A stretch of 64,000 bases of DNA. Source: Chloroflexota bacterium (lineage in GTDB: Bacteria > Chloroflexota > Dehalococcoidia > Lucifugimonadales > UBA3495). Position 1 is the first letter of the stretch. The number at the start of each line of letters is the position of its first letter. The stretch is taken from the NCBI GenBank assembly GCA_028875055.1, contig JAPPGG010000014.1:196722-260721 (forward strand), written 5' to 3'. Shown here piece by piece: positions 34,948 to 44,613 of this stretch. The notes under the pieces are model-generated. The model did no database searches. It was not told the DNA's origin and saw only the letters and a program-made list of their open reading frames with translations. A program made the translations under genes and the position numbers.

Positions 34948-35991
34948 CTAGCTTCTGCCAACCAGCCGCTGCACTGTTCCCACTACTCGCGCGGCATTGG
35001 GCACGTAGGCATTCTCCAGGGGGCGACTGTAGGGGACCGGCGTGTGGGGAGCGGTAACCCGGGAGGGAGGAGCGTCCAGGTAGTCAAAGGCCTCCTCCGC
35101 CACCCGCGCGCATATGTCCGACGCCAGGCTGCACACCGGGGTATCCTCGTCCACCACTACCAGCCGGTGCGTGCGCCGGACTGAATCAATGATCAGGTCG
35201 TAGTCAATGGGCGAAACGCTGAGCAGGTCCACCACTTCAGCATTCACGCCATCCTTGGCCAGTTCTTCGGCGGCCTCCGTGCACACCCAGGTCATGCGGG
35301 AAATGCCAACCAGCGTAATGTCGGTGCCGGAACGCACGGTTCGCGCTTTGCCCAGGGGAATCGCGTAGGGTTCCTCAGGTACCGGACCGGTATCGCCGTA
35401 AAGGCCTTTGTGCTCGAAGTACACCACCGGGTCGTCATCGCGAATGGAGGCAATCAGCAAGCCCTTGGCCGTGTAGGGGTCCGATGGCACCACGCCCTTG
35501 AGGCCGGGAATATGGCTGAAGATGGAGTAAAAGGACTCGGAATGCTGGGCGGCGCTCCCGAAACCAGCGCCAATGCGGGTCAACATGGTGAAGGGCACGG
35601 CCACCTGGCCCCCGAACATATACCGCATCTTGGCGGCGTTGTTCAGGAGTTGGTCCATGCAAACGCCCACGAAGTCCACGAACATCAGCTCCGCCACCGC
35701 GCGCATGCCAGTGGAAGCGGCGCCGATAGCCGTGCCCACGAATGCCGCCTCGGACAGGGGCGTGTCCAGTACCCGCTGGTTTCCAAACTGCTGGATCAGA
35801 CCCACAGTAGTCCGGAAAGGTCCTCCCCAGGCGTCCACTATGCCCAGATGCTCCCGACCGGCGCCACCGGCAATTTCTTCACCCATGATAATGACGGTCT
35901 CGTCCCGCTCCATTTCCTGGCGCAGGGCTTCATTGATGGCCTCTCGGTAACGCAGTTCCCGGGTTGTGGTGGGAGTCATGGCAGTGGTCAT
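34948..35991 (-). CDS. 2-oxoacid dehydrogenase E1 component, beta subunit
   Basis: A 347-aa transketolase-type protein. The N-terminus is YREAINEALRQEMERDETVIIMGEEIAGG, followed by FRTTVGLIQQFGNQRVLDTPLSEAAFVGTAIGAA and FMLTRIGAGFGSAAQHSES. The C-terminal domain has DITLVGISRMTWVCTEAAEEL and EVVDLLSVSPIDYD. It pairs with the E1 alpha subunit 46 nt upstream to make thiamine-diphosphate-dependent pyruvate, acetoin or branched-chain 2-oxoacid dehydrogenase E1. No E2 or E3 gene is adjacent, so the substrate class is undetermined. Confidence 0.9.
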   Translation of the reverse strand: MTTAMTPTTTRELRYREAINEALRQEMERDETVIIMGEEIAGGAGREHLGIVDAWGGPFRTTVGLIQQFGNQRVLDTPLSEAAFVGTAIGAASTGMRAVAELMFVDFVGVCMDQLLNNAAKMRYMFGGQVAVPFTMLTRIGAGFGSAAQHSESFYSIFSHIPGLKGVVPSDPYTAKGLLIASIRDDDPVVYFEHKGLYGDTGPVPEEPYAIPLGKARTVRSGTDITLVGISRMTWVCTEAAEELAKDGVNAEVVDLLSVSPIDYDLIIDSVRRTHRLVVVDEDTPVCSLASDICARVAEEAFDYLDAPPSRVTAPHTPVPYSRPLENAYVPNAARVVGTVQRLVGRS

Positions 35992-36037
35992 GGTGATGCT
36001 CCTTCCTGTGGAGTTGTCCCGCTTTTGAACTGAAGGC

Positions 36038-37045
36038 TCAGACTTCCAGGTTGATGCCCCGCTTCATCATATCGACGGGGTAGTCCACGTAAACGTCGTC
36101 GTAGATTTCCGGCGGTTCGGGCAGGGGGCTCTCGTCGGCGAACTGGATGGCTTCTTCCATCAGTTCCCTAGCCTCGTCGTCCATTTGGCCCAGTTCCGAC
36201 AACGAAACCAGGCCGCCGTCGGCTACACGCTCGCGGAAGAGCTTCAGGGGGTCCCGGTTCCTCCAGTAGTCCTGCTCCTCCTGGGTGCGGTAGCTGAGGG
36301 GGTTGTCGAAAACGGTGTGCCCGTAGTAGCGATAGGTACGGCACTCCAGCAGAGAGGGGCCTTCTCCGGCCCTCGCCCGCCGCACCGCTTCTCCGGCGGC
36401 TTCAAAGACATCAAAGACGTCCATCCCATCCACGTGGATTCCCGGCATATCATAGCCCGCCGCGCGGTCGGCAACCCGCGCGGTGGACAGGGCGTACTCC
36501 ACCGGAGTGGACTCCGCATAGCCGTTGTTCTCACAGCAGAATATGACCGGCAACTTCCATACGGAGGCCAGGTTCATGCACTCGTGCAAAACGCCCTGAT
36601 TGGCCCCGCCGTCCCCGAAGAAAGCGACGGCAACCCGTCCCAGGTTTCGCAGTTTGGAGGTCAGCCCCGCACCCACGGCCAGGGGTATGCTGGCGGCCAC
36701 AACGCCGTTGGTACCCAGCATTCCCTTGCTCATGTCGGCGATGTGCATGGACCCACCCTTGCCCTTGTTGGGACCGGTGGAGCGCCCGAACAGTTCAGCC
36801 ATCATCAGCTTGGGATCGACACCCTTGGCGATGCAGTGACCGTGTCCCCGGTGGGTGCTTCCAATATAGTCATCCACAGTCAGGTGGGCGCAAATGCCGG
36901 TGGGCACAGCCTCCTGCCCTGCTGAAGAATGGACGGACCCCGACATCCCGCGCTGACCGGTTTCAGGAATTCCCCGCTCCTCAAAGTGGCGAATTGTTGT
37001 CATCGTCCTGTACAGTTGCAGAAGCATCTCTCGATCGAGTTCCAT
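36038..37045 (-). CDS. 2-oxoacid dehydrogenase E1 component, alpha subunit
   Basis: About 335 aa from ATG at 37045 (GAGGGAG just upstream). Signatures: YRTMTTIRHFEER, HSSAGQEAVPTGICAHL, STHRGHGHCIAKG, GGSMHIADMSKGMLGTNG, and the ThDP motif GDGGANQGVLHECMNLA...CENN. The phosphorylation-loop segment YRYYGHTVFDNPLSYRTQEE is present. The overall pattern looks like the acetoin / pyruvate dehydrogenase AcoA-PdhA group. It is operonic with E1 beta and driven by a strong promoter at 37104-37131. Confidence 0.9.
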   Translation of the reverse strand: MELDREMLLQLYRTMTTIRHFEERGIPETGQRGMSGSVHSSAGQEAVPTGICAHLTVDDYIGSTHRGHGHCIAKGVDPKLMMAELFGRSTGPNKGKGGSMHIADMSKGMLGTNGVVAASIPLAVGAGLTSKLRNLGRVAVAFFGDGGANQGVLHECMNLASVWKLPVIFCCENNGYAESTPVEYALSTARVADRAAGYDMPGIHVDGMDVFDVFEAAGEAVRRARAGEGPSLLECRTYRYYGHTVFDNPLSYRTQEEQDYWRNRDPLKLFRERVADGGLVSLSELGQMDDEARELMEEAIQFADESPLPEPPEIYDDVYVDYPVDMMKRGINLEV

Positions 37046-37103
37046 ATCTCCCTCGTCAATGCCAGGATAGGTCCACACAGCTACCAAAGGCGAAATTTTT
37101 CCA

Positions 37104-37131
37104 ATAGTAGCACGGGGGTAAGGGATGTCAA
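37104..37131 (-). promoter_or_regulatory. Promoter of the E1 alpha-beta operon
   Basis: Minus strand TTGACA, 16-bp spacer, TACTAT with an upstream TG (TGCTACTAT), about 60 nt before the E1 alpha ATG. Confidence 0.6.
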
Positions 37132-37147
37132 TAGCGATAAGAAACGA

Positions 37148-38035
37148 CTAGGGCTTGAAGTTGACGCGCACCTTTGTACCCACGCCAGTGCCCAGGGATG
37201 CTGATGCGTTCCCGTCCGTCACTGCGATTTCCAGAAAGCCGTTACTGCCGAAGAGCGCAACCAGGGGCAGACCGTCCGGCTGTGCCAGGTCACAGGAAAC
37301 CGGGTCTTGGAAAGTCCTGCTAATGCCCCCTATCTCCCGATCTTTCACCTGAACCCTGGATGGCCGTCGACTCAGACGTTCTTGGGAGAGCGCGCTAACC
37401 TCTACGTTGGTGATCAGGTTTCCAAAACGATCGATGTAAATGACCTCTCCGTATAAAACGTGGTCCCGGAGCTCCGGCTCAGGCAAGGGCTCGTAAACCA
37501 GGTCCGGCAGCCGGGGGCCCATCTCCTCACACAGCACGCCCAACGACAGGTGGGCGGCAGCCGGCGAGAAAATGTCCCGACCGTGGAAGGTACTGCTGAC
37601 GACGGGCAGACGATACCTGGGGTTGGTCAGTTCGAAGGCCCGTATCTCTGCGGGCAATATCACCCTGCCAGAGCTGGCCAATTCAGGACGCTGGGCTGGC
37701 AGGTTGGCCCTGATAACCTCGCTCAACAGGCCGTTATCGGGTGCGACGAACTTCGCACGGGGAGTCTCCAGCACAATCGGCCTGCGGTCGGTCCCAACGC
37801 CGGGGTCCACTACCGCAACATGGATGGCTCCAATAGGAAAGTAGGAGTGATTGGCGCCCAGGACGAAGGCGCCCTGCCTGACGTTTTGAGGCGCGATCTC
37901 GTGGGTAAGGTCCACTATGGAAGCATGGGGATTGATACCGAAAATGACGCCCTTCATTACTCCAACGAAGGCGTCCGAGGTACCGAAGTCGGTGGTCAGT
38001 ACTATGGGGGAAGTTACCAGAGAATGGCCGGTCAT
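37148..38035 (-). CDS. S-adenosyl-L-methionine hydroxide adenosyltransferase (DUF62 family)
   Basis: About 295 aa. Family marks: IVLTTDFGTSDAFVGVMKGVIFGINP, DLTHEIAP, AVVDPGVGTDRRPI, FVAPDNGLLS, TFHGRDIFSPAAAHLS and the C-terminal YIDRFGNLITN. Relatives split SAM with water into adenosine and methionine and share the fold of fluorinase and chlorinase. No 23-residue fluorinase-type loop is recognised, so hydrolysis is the likely reaction. ATG at 38035 follows GAAAGAGG. It lies just after secG on the same strand. Confidence 0.85.
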   Translation of the reverse strand: MTGHSLVTSPIVLTTDFGTSDAFVGVMKGVIFGINPHASIVDLTHEIAPQNVRQGAFVLGANHSYFPIGAIHVAVVDPGVGTDRRPIVLETPRAKFVAPDNGLLSEVIRANLPAQRPELASSGRVILPAEIRAFELTNPRYRLPVVSSTFHGRDIFSPAAAHLSLGVLCEEMGPRLPDLVYEPLPEPELRDHVLYGEVIYIDRFGNLITNVEVSALSQERLSRRPSRVQVKDREIGGISRTFQDPVSCDLAQPDGLPLVALFGSNGFLEIAVTDGNASASLGTGVGTKVRVNFKP

Positions 38036-38083
38036 TGGCCTCTTTCCAGAGCCCTGGCGCAAGACATCGGCCGCAACCGGAAG

Positions 38084-38302
38084 CTAACCGGAAAAGAGTC
38101 CAACACTGATAATGGAGACGATGATGAACAGGACCGACAGCGCAATTGTGAACTGAAACAGTGTCTTTTCCAGTCCGCGCCGCGTTCGGACCGTGGACTG
38201 GGCGCTGCCGAAAAGGCCGCTGCCACTTTCCTTGACCTGGCTAAGGATTACCAGGACCAGGACAATGGATACCAGGACCTGTGCTATGTTGAGGTAAACC
38301 AA
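38084..38302 (-). CDS. secG: Protein translocase subunit SecG
   Basis: A 72-aa membrane protein with two hydrophobic helices around the polar SecG loop: VLVLVILSQVKESGSGLFGSAQSTV, then RRGLEKTLFQFTIALSVLF. Length and loop (KESGSGLFG) fit SecG, the small third partner of SecYE. The start is TTG behind AAAGAG. It is upstream of the SAM hydroxide adenosyltransferase and downstream of gatB on the same strand. Confidence 0.85.
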   Translation of the reverse strand: MVYLNIAQVLVSIVLVLVILSQVKESGSGLFGSAQSTVRTRRGLEKTLFQFTIALSVLFIIVSIISVGLFSG

Positions 38303-38410
38303 CTCTTTCCCCTGTTTCCCGAGTCCCAGGTCTCCTGGCGAGACACTGGACTCGAAAGCTGTTTATTTGCTTGATACGCGGATTTCGGGATCAACGCAGT
38401 GGCGCTTGGC

Positions 38411-39889
38411 CTACCCGTCCCGCTCAGTTTCCAGGGCCGCCTGAACCAGTTCCTGGACCAGGTCCGGCTTGGCCTGCCCCCTGGTAATCTTCATAACCTG
38501 GCCAACCAGGAACTTGGCGGCAGTTTCCTTTCCCCCAATGAAATCGGCGACTGCCTTAGGATTGTCCGCCAGCGCCTGGGTCACGGCAGAATCTACAATG
38601 GAACTGTCGTTAATCTGACTCAGGCCCTTGTCCTTAACGATTTTACCCGGTTGCTCACCCGATACAAAGGCCTCTTCCAGCACTGTCTTGGCCATCGTGT
38701 TGCTGAGAGTTCCGCTATCAATCAGGCTCTGCAATTCTGCCAGGTGCGCCGGCCTGACCTTCACCTCGCCAATGGAGAGGTTTTCCAGGTTCATCAATCG
38801 GCTAAGGTCTCCCAAAATCCAGTTGCTGATATTCTTGGAATAAGCAGCCAAGTCATCGCAACTGGCCCGGCCCAGGGAAACGGAGTCCTCAAAGTACTCG
38901 GCAACGGCGCGGGAACCGGTAAGCAGGTCCGCATCATAGAGCGGCAGCCCGTATTGCTCGACAAAGCGTCCCCGGCGCTGGCCAGCCAGCTCAGGAAGGC
39001 TGGAGCGGATCTCATCAACCCAGTCCTTTTCGATCCGCAGTGGTGGCAGGTCCGGTTCCGGGAAATACCGGTAATCGTGGGCGTGCTCCTTGCTGCGCTG
39101 GGACACGGTTACGCCGCGTTCCTCTATCCAGCCCCGAGTCTCCTGGGTGATTCTTCCGCCATCTTCAAGAATCCGCTTCTGCCGGTCCACCTCGTGATTG
39201 AGGGCCAGATAAACGGAACGGAAGCTGTTCATGTTCTTGATTTCGGTACGGGTGCCGAATTCCTGGCTTCCCTCGAGCCGGATGCTTACGTTGGCGTCGC
39301 ACCGGAAGTTGCCGTCCTGCATATTGCCGGCGGAAACGCCCAGGTACTGCATTATGGAATGCAGGGTTACCAGGTACGCCCGGGCCTCTTCCGGAGACCG
39401 CATGTCCGGCGCGCTTACGACTTCCATCAACGGTGAGCCCGCCCGATTTACGTCCACCAGGCTGTAGGGCCCACCGGGCTCGCCGGGGAAATGCATCAGC
39501 TTGGCCGCGTCCTCCTCCAGGTGTACCCGCATTACCCCTACGGACCTGGACTCGCCGTCCACTTCGATTTCCAGTAAGCCATCTTCCGCCAGGGGCAGGT
39601 CATACTGGGAAATCTGGTAGCCCTTCATCAAGTCCGGATACGGGTAATTCTTGCGGTCAAACTTGGAATACTCCGGAATCCGGCATCCCAAAGCCAGCCC
39701 GGTCATTATGGTGTATTCCACGGCCTTCCTGTTTATGACCGGCAGCGAACCCGGCAGGCCCAGGCACACGGGGCACACCCGGCTGTTGGGCGGAGCATAC
39801 TGGTAGTCGGCGGGACACCCGCAGAACATCTTGCTGCGGGTCTGCAGCTGGACGTGGACTTCAAGCCCAATGACGGTTTCGTAGCTCAT
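38411..39889 (-). CDS. gatB: Aspartyl/glutamyl-tRNA(Asn/Gln) amidotransferase subunit B
   Basis: About 492 aa from ATG at 39889 ([17 protein letters not shown]). Marks: SKMFCGCP with [13 protein letters not shown] zinc ligands, [50 protein letters not shown], and a C-terminal Yqey-like tail ending [17 protein letters not shown]. It receives ammonia from GatA to convert misacylated Asp-tRNA(Asn) or Glu-tRNA(Gln). gatA and gatC are not in the window. The track start 39934 adds 15 non-conserved residues. Confidence 0.95.
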   Translation of the reverse strand: MSYETVIGLEVHVQLQTRSKMFCGCPADYQYAPPNSRVCPVCLGLPGSLPVINRKAVEYTIMTGLALGCRIPEYSKFDRKNYPYPDLMKGYQISQYDLPLAEDGLLEIEVDGESRSVGVMRVHLEEDAAKLMHFPGEPGGPYSLVDVNRAGSPLMEVVSAPDMRSPEEARAYLVTLHSIMQYLGVSAGNMQDGNFRCDANVSIRLEGSQEFGTRTEIKNMNSFRSVYLALNHEVDRQKRILEDGGRITQETRGWIEERGVTVSQRSKEHAHDYRYFPEPDLPPLRIEKDWVDEIRSSLPELAGQRRGRFVEQYGLPLYDADLLTGSRAVAEYFEDSVSLGRASCDDLAAYSKNISNWILGDLSRLMNLENLSIGEVKVRPAHLAELQSLIDSGTLSNTMAKTVLEEAFVSGEQPGKIVKDKGLSQINDSSIVDSAVTQALADNPKAVADFIGGKETAAKFLVGQVMKITRGQAKPDLVQELVQAALETERDG

Positions 39890-39943
39890 GCGAAAGTGGC
39901 GCCAGGCAAATCTCGTAAGGGGTCCTGGTGGCAAGCCGGAAGT

Positions 39944-39949
39944 ATTATA
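39944..39949 (-). promoter_or_regulatory. Extended -10 element upstream of gatB
   Basis: Minus strand TGATATAAT, about 55 nt before the gatB ATG. The -35 region is poor, consistent with an extended -10 promoter. Confidence 0.4.
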
Positions 39950-40012
39950 TCAGGCTTTGCGCATCAGGCAGTTACACGTCCTGGATGGCGGAAGCAAGAT
40001 TTCGCAACCTGG

Positions 40013-41158
40013 CTAGGTAACAAAAATGGTGTAATTGGTCAGGGCTACTCTTTCCTCGCCCTGCCTGCCCCAAACTTGCAGCGTGTAAACTCCGGGCCCC
40101 ACCTCTGGTAGGACATGCGACAAGTCGGCCGACAGGTAGAAGGATTCGCCGGACTGCTCCCAGCGGATTGCCGTAGCCCAGGGAATTGCGGCCGAGCGCT
40201 CAACCTCCACAGGAAGGGGAGGCGATGAACTTCTGGGCAGCCGGAAGTCCAGCGTATAGGGGTCGATGCCGGCTGCCCAGTTGTACGTGGCCGCTCTCTC
40301 CGGGTAGTACCGGCCCTCGGGAAGTGGAGGCCTGAGGAGGGCAACCGGCCTCTGGCCATAGTCGTAGTGGTAAGTGGCATCCAGCTGGCCCAAACTGAGG
40401 GGACGGGGATAGGGATGATGCCAAACGGCCAGCCCTTCCAGGACCAGACCTGGATTGAGCGCACCTTCGATTGTCAGCCGGCCATTGCTGAAGACAGGTA
40501 CCGCGCTAAACCGCAACAGTGCGCTTTCGAACTGCTGCACTATCCAGCACTGGGAATGGCTGCAGCTAACGCCGATGGTCACCTTCCCGTGCCACCGGTC
40601 CAGGATGTTGGCTCGGCTTATGCGAGATTCCATCAGTCCTTTATGTACCGACTCCGCCAGGTCCCGCCAATTCAACGGCCTATTGCCCTCGGTGTAATCG
40701 GACAGGTCAATCGGGCCCGCGATATTCTGGCGGACCCGGTTCGTTCCGCCGCTCATGGAATAGCGCATATGCGGAGTGAAGCCATTTACGTCCCAGTGAG
40801 ACCGATAGCCGTAAGTCATCATGCTGCTGGCATGTAGCTGGACTGAGGGGTCGGATCCGGAAGAGAGCGGCGGAACCCTGGCAAGCACCCGTTCCACATT
40901 GACCAGGTAGAACAGCTCGGTCTTTAGCGCCTCCGGTCCGTGACCGGGCAGTTCACCAGCCGCTGGATTTGCACCGGGGACGTCTTGCCCCCCACCGGCG
41001 GCAGACTCGTTTGCCGCCTTCGGCAGGGCGTCCTCGACAGCCCTGCTCAATGAGACCGAACCATGCTTTTCGTAGTCACGCCAAGCCGTGACCGCCACTA
41101 TCTGAATAACAACGGTCAGGCACAGGACAGCGAGCAGGAATACCAGCACGCGATACAT
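40013..41158 (-). CDS. Membrane-anchored CAP/SCP-domain protein
   Basis: About 381 aa. ATG at 41158 starts a signal-anchor helix (VLVFLLAVLCLTVVIQIVAV). After a low-complexity linker comes a CAP-like domain: FYLVNVERVLARVPPL, YGYRSHWDVNGFTPHMRY, RVRQNIAG (in place of GENIA), and SRANILDRWHGKVTIGVSC. A C-terminal beta-rich region of about 150 residues follows, probably extracellular. CAP proteins are secreted and often bind lipids or act on surface polymers; the classical His/Glu pair is only partly conserved, so activity is uncertain. Confidence 0.68.
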   Translation of the reverse strand: MYRVLVFLLAVLCLTVVIQIVAVTAWRDYEKHGSVSLSRAVEDALPKAANESAAGGGQDVPGANPAAGELPGHGPEALKTELFYLVNVERVLARVPPLSSGSDPSVQLHASSMMTYGYRSHWDVNGFTPHMRYSMSGGTNRVRQNIAGPIDLSDYTEGNRPLNWRDLAESVHKGLMESRISRANILDRWHGKVTIGVSCSHSQCWIVQQFESALLRFSAVPVFSNGRLTIEGALNPGLVLEGLAVWHHPYPRPLSLGQLDATYHYDYGQRPVALLRPPLPEGRYYPERAATYNWAAGIDPYTLDFRLPRSSSPPLPVEVERSAAIPWATAIRWEQSGESFYLSADLSHVLPEVGPGVYTLQVWGRQGEERVALTNYTIFVT

Positions 41159-41284
41159 TCTGGCGGCAACACCCCCGGGAAACCCTCTGAAAGAAAGGAC
41201 GCCAATATCATTGAATACTGGCGTCCCTGGCAAAGCCTATCAGAAAACTGGAGCCGCTAAAACTGTCTCGCTATGCGGGGTAAA

Positions 41285-43237
41285 TTACTCCTCGTCGCCG
41301 TACTGGGCCTTGAGGGACTCGACGACCGCCGGGTCTGCGAGGGTCGTAGTGTCGCCCAGGGCCCTCCCTTCCGCCACATCCCGGAGGAGCCGGCGCATAA
41401 TCTTGCCACTGCGGGTCTTGGGCAACTCGGCGGCAAAATAGATATCGTCGGGCCGCGCCATGGGTCCGATCTTGGTAGCGACGTGGGCCTTGAGTTCGGT
41501 TATGAGGCCATCAGAGGTTGGCACCTGGTCCTTGATGGTGACGAAAGCCACGATGGCCTGACCCTTGATTTCGTGGGCACGCCCGATGCAGGCGGCCTCG
41601 GCAACCTTGGAGTTGTCCACCAGCGCGCTCTCTACTTCCATGGTGCTGATGCGGTGGGCCGAAACGTTGATTACGTCGTCCACCCGGCCCAGCAGCCAGT
41701 AGTACCCTTCTTCATCCAGCTTGGCGCCGTCGGAAGTGAAATAGGTGTCGGGATAGCGGGACCAGTACTGTTGCACAAAGCGTTCCGGGTCGCCGTAGAT
41801 GCCCCTGAGCATGGATGGCCACGGGCGTTTGATCGTCAGGTACCCGCCACCGCCGGGTCCCACGGGATTACCGGATTCATCCAGAATCTCGGCCTCGATA
41901 CCCGGGAAGGGCTGGGTGGCGGAACCGGGCTTGAGAGTGGTGATGCCCGGCAAGGGCGCGATCAAAATGGAGCCTGTTTCAGTCTGCCACCAGGTGTCCA
42001 CCACCGGGCACCGGCCTCCGCCTATGTGCTGCCAGTACCACACCCATGCCTCCGGGTTAATGGGCTCTCCCACTGAACCCAGGAGCCTCAGGGTGGACAT
42101 ATCGTGGCGGTTGGGGTACTCCTCGCCCCAGCGCATGAAAGTGCGGATGGCCGTGGGCGCGGTGTAGCAGATGGTGCATCCATACTTTTCCACTATCGCC
42201 CAGAAGCGGTCCCGGTCCGGGTAATCGGGGGATCCCTCGTACATCACCGAGGTGGCCCCGTTGGCCAGCGGGCCATAGACGATGTAGCTGTGACCGGTAA
42301 CCCAGCCGATGTCGGCGGTACACCAGTAAACGTCGTCCTCCTTCAGGTCGAATATCCACTTGGAGGTGGCGTAAGTGCCGGTCATGTAGCCACCGGTAGT
42401 ATGGACGATTCCCTTGGGTTTGCCGGTGGTGCCGCTGGTGTAGAGCATGTACAGCATGTCCTCGCTGTCCATGGGCTCAGGTTCGCACGTCGGGGGCTGG
42501 TCTTCCACCAGGTCATGCCACCAGACGTCCCTGCCGGCCACCATCTTGTCGTCGGCGCTGCCGGTGCGGCGGACCACTACAACTTTTTCGACCGGGGTCT
42601 CGCCTTCGAGAGACTCGTCGGCGTTCTGCTTGAGGGGCACAATGCCGCCCCTGCGATAGCCACCGTCGGCGGTGATCATCACCTTGGACTGGGAATCGTC
42701 AATCCGGTCACGAATAGAGTCGGCGCTGAAACCACCGAAGATGACGCTGTGGGCCGCACCGATGCGGGCGCAGGCCAGCATCGAAATGGGAAGCTCCGGA
42801 ACCATGGGAAGGTAAATGGTGACACGGTCGCCCTTCTGGACGCCAAGGCTCTTGAGTCCATTGGCGAAGCGGCACACTTCCCGCTGCAGGTCCCAGTAGG
42901 TGTACACCTTCCAGTCGCCCGGCTCACCCTCCCAGATAATGGCCGCCTTGTTGCGCCGCCCATTCTTCACATGCCGGTCAACGCAGTTGTACGAGGCGTT
43001 GAGTTTGCCGCCCACGAACCACTTGGCATACGGGGGCTGCCAGTCCAGGACCTGGTCCCAGGGCTGGAACCAGTCCAGCTCGCTGGCGAACCGGGCCCAG
43101 AAAGCCTCCGGGTCCTTGCGAGCTTCCTCGTAAACATTGGGATCCTTGATATTAGCGTTTCTCATGAACTCTTCAGGAGGCGGAAAGGTACGATCTTCCT
43201 GCAACAGCGCTTCGATACCGCCTGTATTCTCAACCAT
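41285..43237 (-). CDS. acs: Acetyl-CoA synthetase (AMP-forming)
   Basis: About 650 aa, full-length for Acs. Signatures: [55 protein letters not shown], the P-loop [47 protein letters not shown], and the C-terminal TRSGKIMRR with the acetylatable lysine. It activates acetate to acetyl-CoA in the cytoplasm. The gene stands alone, preceded by a 560-bp gap with no gene. Confidence 0.96.
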   Translation of the reverse strand: MVENTGGIEALLQEDRTFPPPEEFMRNANIKDPNVYEEARKDPEAFWARFASELDWFQPWDQVLDWQPPYAKWFVGGKLNASYNCVDRHVKNGRRNKAAIIWEGEPGDWKVYTYWDLQREVCRFANGLKSLGVQKGDRVTIYLPMVPELPISMLACARIGAAHSVIFGGFSADSIRDRIDDSQSKVMITADGGYRRGGIVPLKQNADESLEGETPVEKVVVVRRTGSADDKMVAGRDVWWHDLVEDQPPTCEPEPMDSEDMLYMLYTSGTTGKPKGIVHTTGGYMTGTYATSKWIFDLKEDDVYWCTADIGWVTGHSYIVYGPLANGATSVMYEGSPDYPDRDRFWAIVEKYGCTICYTAPTAIRTFMRWGEEYPNRHDMSTLRLLGSVGEPINPEAWVWYWQHIGGGRCPVVDTWWQTETGSILIAPLPGITTLKPGSATQPFPGIEAEILDESGNPVGPGGGGYLTIKRPWPSMLRGIYGDPERFVQQYWSRYPDTYFTSDGAKLDEEGYYWLLGRVDDVINVSAHRISTMEVESALVDNSKVAEAACIGRAHEIKGQAIVAFVTIKDQVPTSDGLITELKAHVATKIGPMARPDDIYFAAELPKTRSGKIMRRLLRDVAEGRALGDTTTLADPAVVESLKAQYGDEE

Positions 43238-43795
43238 CGCTCTACCCCTTAAGCACAATGGAATTGGGCGTTAAATCAACCTGGAGAGGGGAGCGCTCCC
43301 CGTCTTCCAAAGGAGGTGTTGCCATTTTAGGCAAAGGAAAGACTCTATGCAAACGAAACTGCCGGGAAACGTCCTCTAACTGCCGGGACGGGGTGACTGA
43401 GAGAAAAAGTTTTTTGCGGCAACAGGTCTCATTTGGCCTCATACCTATCCGGGGCCTCCACGCTTCCGTTAGCCCGGCGGTCGCCGAAGTGTATGCAGGA
43501 ATCTCCAGCGCCCCGGTTTTGGATCAGAAATGAGACCAGGTGAAGAGCTTGATGCCTTTCCCTGAGTTATGGTGATTCAAACTTTGGTGATTGCCTCCCA
43601 GGAACTATGTTAGCCAAGTGTTTCGCAAGGTGTCGACAAGGGGATGTCGGCAACCTTACACGGGCAAGGGTGTTGCTCCCGAACCTGGGCAATAGACCAG
43701 ACACCTCTTCCCTGCTTTTGAAAGCAGGGCATCTCGCCAGCGCCATGGGAGGGCGAGCCCGGGGTCAGGATTAATCGGTGGAACGAAACGAAACG
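43238..43795. other. Noncoding stretch, about 560 bp
   Basis: No gene I can support; the 91-aa plus-strand frame at 43258 lacks domains and its ribosome site. It should hold the acs promoter. One clear hairpin is listed separately at 43710. Confidence 0.5.
43710..43729. terminator. Hairpin beyond the 3' end of the exonuclease gene
   Basis: CCCTGCTTT-TG-AAAGCAGGG, nine perfect pairs, on the downstream side of the minus-strand exonuclease gene. No strong T-run follows, so terminator function is uncertain. Confidence 0.45.
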
Positions 43796-44479
43796 CTAAA
43801 TCGCGCCAACTTCGATCAGCTTTTCAAACAGCCTTTGCGTTTGTACCACGTCGCCGTGGGCACGGTGGGCACGCACTCGGGAGGTTGATATACCCAGGTC
43901 CTGGCAGGCCGCCTGTAAGCTGTAACGCAGGCCGGCCGGAGTCCGCATATCCAGGATGCGCTGGACGTATTCGGTATGACTTTCGCCCCCGGTGGGGTAT
44001 TGGCCCATTTTGTAACCCTTGAAAAGGGCCATGGTATCGATGAACCGCCGGGCGGGCAGGTGGTCAACCTCGTCTATCACCCGCCTGGGATATCTTCCCT
44101 CCTCGACAGACCTCCGGTGGACCCTCGCCGCCTCCAGCAGGAACGCCCGGTCGAATCGGACAATGTTGTGCCCTACCAGGGGCAGGTCGGCAGTACGGTC
44201 CACAAACCAGTGCAGGGCTTCGTCAATACCCATTCCCCTGGAGGCCAGGTCCCGGTCCGTAATCCCGGTGAGGCGGACTATAACGTCCGGCAGCTGGCGG
44301 TCAATTTTCACCAGGACGGAATCGGTTTCAGGATTCTGGCCCGGTCTCGCCACGGTGACACCGATTTCTATGATCAGATCATCCCAGCAGTCCAGTCCCG
44401 AGGTCTCCAGGTCAACCACCGCATACCCGTTCCGGAGGTCCATATATTTCTCCATTTCCCTGCTGACAAGGTTGTTCAA
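43796..44479 (-). CDS. DEDDh 3'-5' exonuclease (DNA polymerase III epsilon-like)
   Basis: A 227-aa protein with exonuclease motif I VVDLETSGLD (D23, E25), motif II LVGHNIVRFDRAFL, and motif III HRAHGDVVQT with the catalytic His and Asp. The family trims DNA or RNA 3' ends. It lacks a BRCT or GIY-YIG fusion and no polymerase gene is near, so it may be a free-standing proofreading-like or RNase T-like enzyme. It is transcribed divergently from the maleate isomerase-like gene. Confidence 0.82.
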   Translation of the reverse strand: MNNLVSREMEKYMDLRNGYAVVDLETSGLDCWDDLIIEIGVTVARPGQNPETDSVLVKIDRQLPDVIVRLTGITDRDLASRGMGIDEALHWFVDRTADLPLVGHNIVRFDRAFLLEAARVHRRSVEEGRYPRRVIDEVDHLPARRFIDTMALFKGYKMGQYPTGGESHTEYVQRILDMRTPAGLRYSLQAACQDLGISTSRVRAHRAHGDVVQTQRLFEKLIEVGAI

Positions 44480-44539
44480 GTCCGATTTCAGTGTACTACA
44501 TCAGATTCGGAGACTTTCCCATTCGTCCCTTCACGCCTT

Positions 44540-44545
44540 TATAAT
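44540..44545 (+). promoter_or_regulatory. -10 element upstream of the maleate isomerase-like gene
   Basis: A consensus TATAAT lies about 68 nt before the ATG at 44614; the -35 is weak. GAGAGGAAG precedes the start codon. Confidence 0.4.
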
Positions 44546-44613
44546 GGGTGGGCGAACAATGCCAGCCTTCACCTGGGTCGTATTGAATCTGCGTACCCAT
44601 CCGGAGAGGAAGA

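Noticed and set aside
43258-43533. 91-aa plus-strand ORF after acs
   Set aside because: Starts inside the acs leader, no domain, no ribosome site.
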